Assembly (NCBI GenBank): GCA_964006375.1
Contig: OZ023265.1
Coordinates: 14,863,252 to 14,927,251, forward strand
Direction of reading: 5' to 3'
Origin: Tillus elongatus
Taxonomy: Eukaryota > Arthropoda > Insecta > Coleoptera > Cleridae
DNA length: 64,000 nucleotides
Shown here: positions 25,825 through 40,479 of the stretch, one piece after another
Layout: every line of letters begins with the position of its first letter
Position numbering within the stretch: the first letter of the stretch is position 1
Notes under the pieces: model-generated
Database searches by the model: none
What the model saw: the letters and a program-made list of their open reading frames with translations, nothing else
Told to the model about the DNA's origin: nothing
Translations under genes and position numbers: made by a program

Positions 25825-26406
25825 CCGCTTAAGTACTCCTAATTTGTCTGGTAGAACAATAAATTATTGCCAATAACTCGACCGGTTTATACATATACTA
25901 ATTAGTATGTTTTTTCTTGATTTAAATACCGGTTTCGGTTGTTGTATATATGTAGTCAAGATAAATATTTTCACGTAGAATTAAAATCAATATAAATATA
26001 GTTTGTATGTAGTATTTTAGTTGAACTATTTTCCTTTGTTAAAGTTAACACGGTGAGACAGACATCTGGGTTTTAGTTTTCTATTTTTAAAAGAGATGAG
26101 TTGAGTTTACGGTTTGTTATCGCACCAGATGTCTTTGTCGGCATGAACTAATATCCACATAGTAAATTCTAGATCGAAAAGAAACGTGCTGTTTCTTTAA
26201 AGAACTCCGGTCCTTGTAATACCTATATTAGATAAGGGTCATAAATTTGTCGACCAAAAGATTAAAGCAGGTCTCCGACCTGTTTCACTGTCGCAATAAA
26301 CAAATGATCGTTGTTAGACGACAACTTTACTTCGGACTAGCTCGTTTACTTTGACGCGATATAAATATACGGGTTCTAGTTTTTTTATGTTAGAATTTTT
26401 CTTCCT

Positions 26407-26446
26407 CTGAAGATGTAGACTTTGTCTACGAAACGATCGTAAGGTC
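26407..26446 (+). ncRNA. Hammerhead-like motif in right Penelope arm
   Basis: Mirror of the left-arm motif: CTGAAGA at 26407-26413, stem II GTAGAC/GTCTAC at 26415-26429, GAAAC at 26430-26434, GGTC ending at 26446. Same reservations about the extra U and the missing stem I. Confidence 0.5.
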
Positions 26447-26493
26447 TCTGAAATATGTGTTGTGGTGATTTGGGTGTTCTCCAAGTGTACTTA

Positions 26494-26507
26494 TTAGGCC
26501 TTACTAT
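26494..26507. other. Target site duplication, right copy
   Basis: Second copy of TTAGGCCTTACTAT; the satellite resumes here in phase with where it stopped at 22798. Confidence 0.8.
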
Positions 26508-28170
26508 TTATAAAGCTGATATTCCTATGGTTCTGAAGCATTGTCAAACTCATCAATATTACAATGATTTTCAGATATACTGTCATTTTTCCTAGAAAAT
26601 AATTTTAGGGGCATGGAATCAACTTCTTAGAAAAACGGCCTTACTGTTTATAGCTGATATTCCTATCGTTCTGAAGCATTGGCAAACTAATCAGTATTCC
26701 GATGACTTTCAGATATACTGTTATTTTTATATAGGAAATAATTTTACTGGCACGCAGTCAATTTTTTAGTCCTTACTATTTATAAAGCTGATATTCCTAT
26801 GGTTCTGAAGCATTGTGAAACTCATCAATCTTACAATGATTTTCAGATATACTGTCATTTTTCCTAGGAAATAATTTTAGGGGCATGCAATTAATTTCAT
26901 AGAAAAACGGCCTTACTGTTTATAGCTGATATTCCTATCGTTCTGAAGCATTGGCAAACTCATCAGCATTACGATGACTTTTAGATATACTGTCATTTTA
27001 CCTTGGAAAGAATTTTCTTGGCATGCAATCAATTTCTTAGGCCTTACTATTTATAAAGCTGATATTCCTATGGTTCTAAAGCATTGTCAAACTCATCAAT
27101 ATTACAATGATTTTCAGATATACTGTCATTTTTCCTAGGAAATAATATTAGGGGCATGCAATTAATTTCATAGAAAAACGGCCTTACTGTTTATAGCTGA
27201 TATTCCTATCGTTCTGAAGCATTGGCAAACTCATCAGTATTCCAATGACTTTCAGATATACTGTCATTTTACCTAGGAATGAATTTTACTGGCATGCAAT
27301 CAGTTTTTTAGAAAAACGGCCTTACTGTTTACAGCTAATATTCCTATCGTTCTGAAGCATTGTCAAACTCATGAGTATTACGATGATTTTCAGATATACT
27401 GTCATTTTGCCTAGGAAAGAATTTTACTGGTATGCAATGAATTTCTTAGAAAAACGGCCTTACTGTTTACAGCTGATATTTTTATCGTCCTGAAGCATTG
27501 GTAAACTAATCAGTATTCCGATGACTTTTAGATATACTGTCGTTTTACCTAGGAAAGTATTTTACTGGCATGCAATCAATTTCATAGAAAAGCAGCCTTA
27601 CTATTTACAGCTGATATTCCTATCGGTCTGAAGCATTGGCAAACTCATCAGTATTCCGATGACTTTCAGATATGCTGTCATTTTACCTAGATACGAATTT
27701 TACTGGCAAGCAATCAGTTTCTTAGAAAAACGGCCTAAATATTCACAGCTGATATTCCTATCGTTCTAAGGCATTGTCAAACTCATCAGTATTCCGATGA
27801 CTTTCAGATATACTGCCATTTTATCCAGGAAAGAATTTTACTGGCATGCAATCAATTTCTTAGGGAAACAGCCTTACTATTTATGCAGCTGATATTCCTA
27901 TCCTTCTAGAGCATTGTCAAACTCATCAGTATTTTGATGACTCTCAGATATACTGTCATTTTACCTAGGAAACAAGTTTACTGGCATGCAATCAATTTCT
28001 TAGGAAAACGGCCTTACTGTTTATACATCTGATACTCTTATCCTTCTAAAGCATTGTCAAACTCATCAGTATTTCTAAGACTCTCAGATATACTGTCATT
28101 TTACCTAGGAAACCATTTTCCTCGCATGCAATTAATTTCTGAGGGAAACGGCCTTATTATTAACAAAGGA
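26508..28170. repeat. 138-bp satellite array, right block
   Basis: About 12 further monomers continuing the left array. The 272-bp dimer pattern persists to about 27.2 kb, then units return to the simpler 138-bp type and become divergent (for example TTTATACATCTGATACTCTT near 28021) before the array ends at about 28170 against an RT fragment. The symmetric degeneration at both outer edges suggests homogenisation strongest in the centre. Confidence 0.93.
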
Positions 28171-28690
28171 AAGACTGAGTTGTTAGTATTGGGCAAGCAG
28201 AGAGCTTCAGTTACTGTCAATCTGTCTTCTGACAGGTTTTGAAGCCTGCGTCTTATCTTGGACGCTGACCTAAGATTTAGGGATCACGTGTGTAAGCTCA
28301 TTAGACACTCATTTGGCACATTAAAAGCTCTTTACATACAAAAGGACGTATTGGACACCCAATTAGCAATTTTATATTTTATTATAGTTGTGAATACATT
28401 TTCGACAAACAGTTTGTAAAATAATCTCACTCCCTGAATTGTTTACAATTCTGTAACGCTTATGTTAAGTGAGTGCCTTATACTTAATTACATATACAGT
28501 GACATAGTTTACTAGCCAGTTATTCTTGCAGCCGATAGGGTTAACCTGCAGAAGCTCCAGAATGCTTGTCTTAGATTCTGCTATAGCTTGAGAAAGTTTG
28601 ATCACATTTTTTATAGATACATGTCGCTTGATAGAAAATGTTTGGATGAAAGATGTAGATTGCATATGGCGTGCATGGTTTTCAAATTGA
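28160..28690 (+). pseudogene. Non-LTR RT fragment, region after the catalytic core
   Basis: Translation in shifting frames gives NKGKTELLVLGKQRASVTVN, then LRLILDADLRFRDHVCKLI with RHSFGTLKALYIQKDVLDTQ, then LQKLQNACLRFCYSLRKFDH and MSLDRKCLDERCRLHMACM. This is the segment C-terminal to YxDD in Jockey/CR1-like reverse transcriptases (the 'KTK...LG..LD..L.F..H' thumb region and the 'LQ.A..R...' region). Stops and frameshifts occur. It is not the same subfamily as the element at 4-7 kb. The catalytic core is not present here, though a separate fragment at 29.74 kb carries part of one. Confidence 0.6.
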
Positions 28691-28939
28691 CCAATTTTGA
28701 CGTGTTATATTCACTACACTACTGACTATACGCCGAGTTTTTTTAGGTGCTCTATGGTTGTACAATTTTACTGACACACTGGTGCTCCTAAGCTCGTGAT
28801 ATCCTTGTTTGCGAATCACCCCAGCTAGACGGCCTGTGTAACTAGCTACACTGTCCGTGTAACGCCGGTCTGCGAACCAGGCTCTCCATATCACTGGTTG
28901 AATATCTGGGTCCTTACGTGACCGCGAAAACCGCATGTA

Positions 28940-29735
28940 TTTATTTCAAAGCTACTCTTTATAAGTAAAATTATCAGTGAGTAAAATCCTTCCTTTTAAT
29001 TAAACCTTTTAAACAGTTACAAATGCATTTACAAACCGGACATACTCTGTGAACATAAAGCGATTATAATTTTTAGTTAACAGTTTATGCGCTAGGGCAG
29101 ATAAAGTAATATCTTTATAGCATTTAATTGTAAACCTCGCTGTTATAATGTTACAATAAAATTTCTAGTAATGCTTTCATTTCCCGGTGGAAATACTGGT
29201 AGGTATGTAGATTGCTTGTTTAGAAACTAAAGAATTAATCAGGCTGTAATTAACAACTGTATAGAGTTCGCCGTTTCGCCAACATGTACAAACAGTAACT
29301 TCGTTTCGTATTTATAATGTTTTTCCCAGGTTGAACTAGTTATCTGATGTTTACCATTGCAGTTACCAGTGCAAGTAATTCTAGTTTTATGTCCACTGCA
29401 CCTCTAAATAAATTTATAAATGCATATTTAAATAGGTTATAATTACTGGCAAATAATGATAATTAAGTTATTTATTATTGGCACGACATCTAGACGGACT
29501 ACGGACCACATATATCTCTCGTTGGCCGTCTCTAGAAATCCTCTAAAAGAAAGCGTAAAAATGTTAGATAGCGTATATATGCAAGGTTGCCACTCGCCGT
29601 CCTATATTTAATAGTTAGGTGAATATTAATTACAAGAATTTGTGCAGATATGTTCATCTATATAGGACCATAACATCTTTTTAATGGAACAGGAAGTATA
29701 TTATAATATGGCAGCGAAGTGAGTTCACAATGGCT
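28940..29735. other. Unassigned AT-rich DNA
   Basis: Between the two RT fragments; no recognisable domain, repeat or RNA fold. It may be the decayed interior of the same element but I cannot show that. Confidence 0.4.
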
Positions 29736-29736
29736 T

Positions 29737-29870
29737 CAAATAAAACACGGTGTACCTCAGGGATGAATTCTTGGTCGATTGTCATTTCTTCTTTACATCA
29801 ATGATTTACATAAAATATCAGAAAAATATCATAAAACTATCTGTGCGGATGACTAGGCTTGTGTACCGAT
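29737..29870 (+). pseudogene. RT catalytic-core fragment
   Basis: The frame reads KHGVPQG, a stop, ILGRLSFLLYINDLHKISEK and then ICADD followed by a stop. GVPQGxxLGPLLFLLYINDL and xADD are RT motifs B and C of non-LTR elements. Two in-frame stops in 45 codons show it is dead. Whether it belongs to the 28.2-kb fragment (which encodes more C-terminal text but lies upstream) or to another copy is unresolved; if the same element, the order is rearranged. Confidence 0.6.

Positions 29871-33067
<3,197 letters not shown>

Positions 33068-33127
<60 letters not shown>
33068..33127. repeat. (TA)n microsatellite
   Basis: About 60 bp of alternating AT. Confidence 0.95.
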
Positions 33128-33130
<3 letters not shown>

Positions 33131-33203
33131 ATTATTATTCGATGTTTATTTTAATGTACTTATAGCTCTAAATGTTCAAACTGTTGTATTGAGGAAAATA
33201 AAC

Positions 33204-33293
<90 letters not shown>
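33204..33293. repeat. Compound (ATT)n-(TA)n microsatellite
   Basis: Roughly ten ATT units (33204-33235) run directly into about 60 bp of alternating AT (33233-33293). Confidence 0.95.
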
Positions 33294-33296
<3 letters not shown>

Positions 33297-33885
33297 AATA
33301 CATATTCGATTCTAGGTTAGCCTCTTAAGACTTTTAGTCCCCTCATTTAAGGGCTGAAAAACATTATGAAAAAATTATCGCCATAATTAACATTCAGTAG
33401 AAAAATCATAACTAATAAATCGTTGACAGAGCAAGGAAATTCAAGATCGTCATAAACTGGAGAGCAGACTTATTACAGATATGTTGATTTTATACGAAAT
33501 TTGTTTTGTAAGGCTCGTATTAATTGTTTTCTTTTTTTTTTTTTTGACGACCAACAGCAAACTTGCAAAATTTGACTTTGTTTTATTGGGATCGCCTGTA
33601 CCTTATTTTATAAATAAACTCCTTTTAATCTTACATTGATTTTTGTTATGTCGGTATGTCCTATACCTTAAAATGTTAGTTTTGGGGATAATTACCAAAG
33701 TTTGAATTATTTGTTTTTATCGCCGATCCTAAAACTAGCTAGAATATGCCACAAAAAATTAAGCTTATTGTATCAAATATTTTCCTATTATAAACTGCAG
33801 CCTTAATTACCAAATCGGCATAAAATGAAGGCAAAATAGTAAACATTTATTTAAAATAGCTTCAAACAATCCAGCAAAATTTTGT
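33294..33885. other. Unassigned AT-rich DNA
   Basis: No gene recognised; includes a run of 13 T at about 33532-33545. The right part may be 3' flank of the mariner relic that begins near 33890. Confidence 0.45.
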
Positions 33886-33889
33886 AAAC

Positions 33890-34026
33890 ACTGCCTAGCA
33901 GAATTTTGTTTGCGAAACTTCTATCAACACTCTCTAGCATTTTAATATCGTTAGAAGTGGCAGGAGGCTCCTTGCATACTTTTTTTACATATTCCCATAT
34001 AAAGAGTCGGATTAAGTTATATCTGG
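33890..34026 (-). pseudogene. Mariner transposase, C-terminal part (split by hAT insertion)
   Basis: On the minus strand, reading away from the insertion at 34026, the sequence gives LFIWEYVKKVCKEPPATSND then IKMLESVDRSFANKILLGSV. This matches the region after the third catalytic aspartate in this mariner group (xFxWGYVKxKVYxxPP). The frame directly joins the other part of the gene at 35762 once the hAT insertion and one copy of its 8-bp duplication are removed (PRSPDI ... FIWEYVK, with a frameshift). Dead element. Confidence 0.7.
34019..34026. other. 8-bp target site duplication ATATCTGG, left copy
   Basis: Matches 35762-35769 exactly; eight bases is the duplication length of hAT elements. 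Confidence 0.9.
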
Positions 34027-34777
34027 TAGTGATGGGTCGTTATTTAACTGTCAGCTATTTTTAAACGGTTACCGAGCCGTAACGGTAACCACCAGTTATG
34101 GATTTATAAAAATAACAGCTTAAAAAGTAACGCTGATTACACTAAACTAGATTTCGGAGTCGTGTCTGTTTCAGTTCTACTGCAACTAGGTTCGATGAAT
34201 AAACATCGGTTTTCATCGGCAACTGTTATTTAACCATTTAACGGGATGAATAGCCTTGAGATTGGGAATGCTAAATATGTATGGTTATGCAGTATAGAGC
34301 GGACTGTACTTTATAACATTATTATTTATACTAGTGTGCTCGCTCTCGCTCACAGCTTTAGGGACGTACGATCTTCGGTACAATAAAACGGTTTAATTTT
34401 AACTTTAACCGGTTGTTGATGTGGATACGGCATACGGACACTACTACACAGAGTTATTATGTTAAACTGAGAAGCTGTTATTTTTGAAACAGTTGAGTTT
34501 CCCACTAGTATATAAAGCCAAATATTTAATAATAAAAAATGTTGGGTGAAAAGATGAATTTCTGTAAAAACGTGTTATTACTTTCACTATAGACAACGCA
34601 AAATAGGGTTATTTCACGTGAAATTAAAGTACTTATTTATTTAAATTTATATACATTACCTAAGAAAACAGTTACACGTCATTTTCGTTTGTCTGATAAT
34701 AGTTATCAAATTGATAAAAAAATATAATGATACAACATTTTTTAATATGTATATACATTTAAATATAAAAAATTAAA

Positions 34778-34851
<74 letters not shown>

Positions 34852-35761
34852 GTTTCCAAATTGATGCGAAAAATTTTACAGGGTGATTCTTTGGCGAAAA
34901 ATAAGAGGTGTCTTTTTATTAAGTTTTTCTTGAAACCCCTTCTCCTCCAAGTTACAGCTCTTTGAAATTTTTTAAACTAATTTTAAAACAACGAATATTA
35001 AAATAAGTAAATAAACAATTAATACTATATATCTTCCAATTTTTTCAACTCAAACTCAAACTCAATTTTTTATACTGTTGGCTGTTGTTTGCACAGTTTT
35101 TAAAAGTGGACTGATCAAGATGACCAGTTAACCGAAAATGTAACTAGGGATAGAGATCTTTCTAAGAAAGAATAAAAGCATAATGTAATAACAAACCATA
35201 TGTACAGAATAAAGGCAAATTTCTTTACCGAAATTTTATGACCTGCGTTATGTTATGGAGTTCTTAGAATCACTCCCTGTGTATCAATAAAAGTTCTAAC
35301 GTCTAACGTCCCAAGACGTGATAAATAATGATATTTATTGATTCTTGCTGTGGCATTGACATTTACTTAAAGCCCCTCATAAAATAAATCTGTTAGAAAT
35401 GACTAGTTTATAATTCCTAAAACATCTAAGTAAATACTAATATAAGACTCCTTTCTGATTTCTAAAAGTTTCACTTCAGAGTGGCAAAAGATTTACGACA
35501 CGCTTATTATAACTTTTTGACCCTTTGTTTCCTTTTCATATCGACAAAATTTGAGATTTATACACTACGTGAAATAACGGGGTAAAAATACAATGCATTT
35601 ATACTAGTGTGCTCGCTCTCGCTCACAGCTTTGGGAATGTAGGATACTATCGATCGACTATCCAGTTTAAAATAACTGAAGCCGTTATTTTCAATGGTTA
35701 TTATTAAATAACGTTAACGGCTTCAACTGTTAACAGAAAACAACCGTTTTTCCCATCACTA
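34027..35761. mobile_element. Non-autonomous hAT element inserted in a mariner transposase
   Basis: Terminal inverted repeats TAGTGATGGG (34027) and CCCATCACTA (ending 35761), length 1,735 bp, exact 8-bp duplication ATATCTGG on both sides. The TIR type and the 8-bp duplication are those of the hAT superfamily. No transposase frame inside. A 35-bp direct repeat containing GTGTGCTCGCTCTCGCTCAC lies near each end (34325-34359 and 35598-35632). A (TA)n tract (34781-34847) and a possibly nested piece bounded by ACAGGGTGATTCT (34878) and AGAATCACTCCCTGTGT (about 35268) sit in the middle. It would need a transposase supplied elsewhere. Confidence 0.85.
34781..34847. repeat. (TA)n microsatellite inside the hAT element
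   Basis: About 67 bp of alternating AT, followed at once by AGGGTGTTTCCAAATTGATG, possibly the end of a nested element. Confidence 0.95.
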
Positions 35762-36475
35762 ATATCTGGTGATCGGGGTGGCCATCTTAATGGCCCCTCT
35801 ATTTTAATCTGCTTCTAAAGCCATTCAAGATTTAAAAAGTTTCATACTCCAATTTTTTAAGGAAAACATAGAACCACATGCGTTGACGCACTATTCGAAT
35901 ACAACCAGCAAATCGTGTCTAAAAAATCAGAATAAACTTGAGAGCTTAATTGTCTCCGTCAAAAATAAGCGCCACTGCATATTGACCCGGCATTCTACCC
36001 CGCATCAATTGACGGTCAATTTGTCTGCTGATAATAGGGTTTCCATCGGAATGATGCTGGTAGTCATAACTATTTATAAAGACGCCACTCTTAGAGTTTA
36101 ACCCCAAAATTAGCGGAATTTTCACTGACCACACGACAAAAACTAAATGACTTACACGGTCATTGACAAGAAGACTTGGTGCTTCTGAAACCGTTATGGG
36201 TGATAATGAACGCTTTTGATAGTATGCGATACCGATGTTCTGACGACTTCGGATATTTCCCCAATTTGCATAGCACCTCTTCTTGGGTCTTCAACCAAAC
36301 ATGTCATTACTAGTTCCTCATTGTGCTTACTAAAGACTAGTCTTTCACGGGAAGGTTGACTATATGCCACACTCTCTCCTAAGGTCACGTGTCTTGCAGG
36401 AAGGTTTTCAAGTGCTGCCATGTGCGAAAGGTGTCCTTCAGGGTACCTCTTCTTGTAGATGCGCGCAGCCAATAA
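35762..36475 (-). pseudogene. Mariner transposase, N-terminal and core part (split by hAT insertion)
   Basis: From 36472 downwards the protein begins AARIYKKRYPEGHLSHMAAL, then VEDPRRGAMQIGEISEVVRT and SVSHTIKSVHYHP: the two helix-turn-helix DNA-binding segments of a mariner transposase. Further on, frames are broken, and the block ends with RWPPRSPDI at about 35790-35762, holding the third catalytic aspartate. The next codons are displaced 1.7 kb by the hAT insertion. The first two catalytic aspartates were not found clearly. Stops and shifts between 35.8 and 36.2 kb show it was probably already decaying. Confidence 0.7.
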
Positions 36476-36484
36476 TGGGTTCCT

Positions 36485-37088
36485 TAACGTTCATAATTTA
36501 TTTATGGCTGTCGGGTCAGGTTAAGCTATCAATCAATAAAGCTCTTTTACAACCAGTTTCTCACAAAACCAACATATCTACAAAATGCAATTTCTATTAT
36601 ATTAAATTTTATCGTTTTGTTGTGAAGGACTGAATAGTTAGTTATGATTTTTTTATAAATATTAATTTCGGCCAGAATTTTAGAGAGCCATTTGTTATTT
36701 CCTGAACGAGTATGAAAATTCTAGGATGCATGACCTACAACCGAATGTAGAATCAAAATTCAATCAAACGTCTTTACTGATCTCTATGAATAAATTAAAC
36801 ATCGTGGGTCAAGTACTTATCTTATTCCTAACAGAGGGAGATGAATCCGCAGTAACATCATTATATTTATTGGAAGTAGCCAATGTCTAGTGCTTAATTC
36901 AAAAGCTCATTAACGCTTGATCAAATCAGATCTTTGATTAAAATTAAGTTTTACTTGGACCTTGGAAAATTTGACGACTACTAATTTACACTAGGTTTCT
37001 CAAATCAGGCTTCATAAAACCGCAAATTTATCTTATAGACGCAGTGTAAGTCACGTTTTTTAAGTGCTTAAACAAAACATGTAAAAAA
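36485..37088. other. Unassigned AT-rich DNA
   Basis: Between the mariner relic and the family-H end; no recognisable feature. Might include the mariner 5' end, but no inverted repeat was identified. Confidence 0.45.
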
Positions 37089-37090
37089 AA

Positions 37091-37540
37091 GTTCGGAACG
37101 CAGAAAGTGCGTTATGGTAGTGAATTTTTATTAAATGCTTAAAATTTGAATAACTCAATTTTCTATAAACTTAGAAAGTTTAGTTGTGGTGTGTAGTAAG
37201 GACTTTCCTAAGGCAAGATATCCACTCAATTTAATTAAAATAACTTTGTAATTTTCGGAGAAAAACATTTTTTCAAAAGAAAATTCAAAATTTGAATAAC
37301 TCAATTTTATATAAACTTAGAATGTTGAATTTTGGTACGTGCTAAGGCCTCTCTTAAGGCAATATATCTGTTAAATTTCATTAAAACAACTTTGTAATTT
37401 TCGGAGAAAAAAAAATTTTCGAAAGAAAACTCAAAAATTTTCGAAAGAAAACTCAAAATTTTTCGAAAGAAAACTCAAAATTTTCTCGGAAAACCCCGTA
37501 TTATAAACAGTATTTTTCAGAAAACCCCAAAGAAAAAAGT
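37091..37540 (+). repeat. Family-H repeat, 5' half
   Basis: Starts with GGAACGCAGAAAGTGCG and GGTAGTGAATTTTTATT, then internal units (AATAACTCAATTTTCTATAA repeated at about 37150 and 37298) and a short local triplication of TTTTCGAAAGAAAACTC near 37415-37475. The (TA)n and 3' hairpin are missing. Confidence 0.55.
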
Positions 37541-37544
37541 CAAA

Positions 37545-38376
37545 TTTACTAAGATCAGGTGATCTCGCCGGCCACAAGGTCATACCTCCTCGGCCAATCC
37601 ATTTATTTGGGTACGTTTAATTTAGGAATTGAATAATGGGTCGAGTGAAATGCACTGGAGCCCCATCATTCTGGAACCACATCTCTCGCCTTATTTCCAA
37701 AGGAATCTCTTCTGCCAGATCGGGTAGAATAGTTCTTAATAATTCTAAATACTGGGCACAAGTAAGACGTTCCTCAAAGAAGTGTTATAAGGTAGTGCTA
37801 ACAAATACCAGCCCATACATTTATGGTCCATCTATGCTGGTTATCAATTGCCAGTGTTACGTGGGAATCTTCTGTTGCATAATGATGATACTTGTGTCTA
37901 TTTTATAAGCCATTGCTACATTCGTCAGTGAATAATACTTTATCAAAGAACTGACATTTGTATTCACTTTTTGGAGTGTTCATAGAGCAAATGTAACCTT
38001 TAGCTTGTGATCCTGATCACTTAAATATTGGGTGACACATATACGGTAGGGATGATACTTGTTCCTTTTAATTATTCTTTGTACTGATGTTCTAGGAATG
38101 TCTAAGTACTCACTCACATCCTTGGCGCTTCTTTGAGGTTCTTCTATTACAGTCAGCAATACATCTTCCTGTACAGCTTCAGTTAATACAGAGTTAGTTC
38201 CTTTATGTTTATTGGAAGAAACGCTACCGGTTTCCTCAAATATTTGCTTCCACTCTTGGAATGCAGTTTTTCTTGGCAATCTCCTTTCTGTAAACCCTTG
38301 AAGTCAGAAAACAATTCATGTGGCACTCTCCTAATATAAACACCATATCTACAAGCTCTTCTTTCCTGAAATACAT
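37545..38376 (-). pseudogene. Mariner transposase relic, catalytic triad visible
   Basis: Starts with ATG at 38376: MYFRKEELVDMVFILGEC. After a frameshift, PRKTAFQEWKQIFEETGSVS (38279 downwards) and AKDVSEYLDIPRTSVQRIIK give the two helix-turn-helix parts. Catalytic aspartates occur in LFTDEC (about 37940), WFQNDGAPVHF (about 37665) and WPARSPDLS (about 37570), so all three are present although spread over different frames. QHRWTINVWAG is visible near 37830. A copy of similar type to, but clearly distinct from, the 33.9-36.5 and 62.8-63.8 kb relics. An imperfect inverted repeat at 38923-39010 may be the remains of a terminus. Confidence 0.75.
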
Positions 38377-38379
38377 TTT

Positions 38380-38920
38380 AATATGTACGCGTACTTAATT
38401 ACAATTAACAACACAAGTACTTTCTGTCAGAATATTTTAATTTCATAGCCTACCTATTATAATTTATTAATTTATTTACAAACCATCTATCCTTTTCAGC
38501 TGACCTTTCCTTAATCAAAAGTAATAGGCCTTCGAGGCATTTTGTTATCCAATAAAACGACGGAAATTCTAGTAAATAAACTATTCACATTGTAATGTTC
38601 ATTTCTTGCTAAATTTGATGCAACTCCTATAAGACACATACAATATCTTAAGATCTGCTTTGCTGTTATAGATTGTTATTAAAACCTGTTTGACCTGAAA
38701 GAGCGAGTTATTACAAGTTCAACTATCTATAAGAATACATTTTGACAGTATTTGTTTGCCAAATTGACTAAATAATGTCAAAGCCTAGAAATTAACTAGA
38801 TACTCTGTTTAATTCGACCCAATAAAATAAAGAATTGATTCTAACCTTAAAACTATATGGAATAGGTGTATATTATGCACCATAGATCGATGCAGAATTG
38901 AATTCTCTATAAGATTCAGA
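38380..38920. other. Unassigned AT-rich DNA
   Basis: Upstream of the mariner start codon; no recognisable gene or repeat. Confidence 0.45.
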
Positions 38921-38922
38921 AA

Positions 38923-39010
38923 AATATATAGGGTGTTTCGTTTGAAAAAAATAAGTTTTTAGCGTGTGAAATATGGCAAAGTGAACAGTCTAGATAAACA
39001 CCCTGTATAT
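38923..39010. repeat. Short inverted-repeat element (88 bp)
   Basis: ATATATAGGGTGTTT at 38923-38937 and AAACACCCTGTATAT at 38996-39010 pair at 14 of 15 positions. TA-rich edges and the AGGGTGTTT core are common for mariner-type termini, so this is a small MITE or the collapsed ends of a mariner element. Confidence 0.5.
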
Positions 39011-39424
39011 TGCAAATCGAAGTATAACATTTTACCCGTAGTTAAGGAATATTAAGCTTAAGCTTACAACAAGAAACATCTTGATATCTTTGTTTGCAGA
39101 TGAAGTATTCGGTTTTTTGCAAACCTGTGCAGGTGCCAAAATTTTTTGAAAAAATTGAATAACTCAAAAACTATGAATTTACGATATATAGTACTTGATA
39201 TAAAGTAACATTGAAATTTTACGTGAGATCGAAATATGTAATAATATATAAGGTGTTCTATTTAAAATATCAAAATTGCATGCTGCCGGTGACTTATGGG
39301 ACATGCTGTATATTTTAAAATAATTTTAGGCTATATACCTTCCAAAACAAAGCAACCTTTGTTTTTAATTTTTTTTGGTAACTTGAATAGATTAGGAGAT
39401 ATCGAGGAATCCCATAATAATGGG

Positions 39425-39664
<240 letters not shown>

Positions 39665-39669
39665 AATAT

Positions 39670-40327
<658 letters not shown>

Positions 40328-40369
40328 GACATAGTTGGTTCTCGGGTTGAACCGCGTCCAGAATTTATG

Positions 40370-40411
40370 AAAACTCGACGTTTCGGCTCCTGTTTTGGAG
40401 CCATTTTCAAA
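40370..40411 (-). ncRNA. Degenerate hammerhead-like motif
   Basis: On the minus strand: TTGAAAATGGCTCC, a six-base loop, GGAGCCGAAACGTCGAG. Stem II is a perfect six base pairs and the GAAAC box is intact, but box 1 is degraded (TTGAAAA in place of CTGANGA). Same layout as the Penelope-arm motifs, so probably a decayed terminal fragment of such an element. Not expected to cleave. Confidence 0.4.
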
Positions 40412-40479
40412 AGGTAAAGGAAATATGTAAGGACACTCTAAGGCCTCAATATGCCTACTCCTTAGAGTAATGGACAAAG

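Larger units (their letters stand above)
22799..26493. mobile_element. Palindromic pair of 5'-truncated Penelope-like elements
   Basis: Two head-to-head copies form an inverted repeat from 22835 to 26497, centred on base 24666 with no spacer. Everything I compared in the 1.83-kb arms is identical, apart from the unavoidable centre. Only the left side carries an extra 36-bp tail (22799-22834). A 14-bp target duplication flanks the whole pair, so it entered the satellite as one unit. Each arm carries, from the centre outwards, RT motifs B to E, a linker, a GIY-YIG endonuclease, about 670 bp of 3' sequence and a hammerhead-like motif 50-90 bp from the outer edge. RT motif A is missing from both copies. 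Inverted arrangements and one-sided tails of about 34 bp are known for Penelope elements; a near-perfect palindrome with zero spacer is unusual. Confidence 0.85.

Noticed and set aside
22835..26497. Palindrome dismissed outright as an assembly artefact
   Set aside because: An artefact is possible, but the 14-bp target duplication at both ends, the one-sided tail and similar older structures at 1.1, 45.6 and 49.1 kb argue for a real insertion. Long reads must settle it.
28682..28936. 84-codon minus-strand frame
   Set aside because: It lies antisense to the end of the RT fragment and has no recognisable family.
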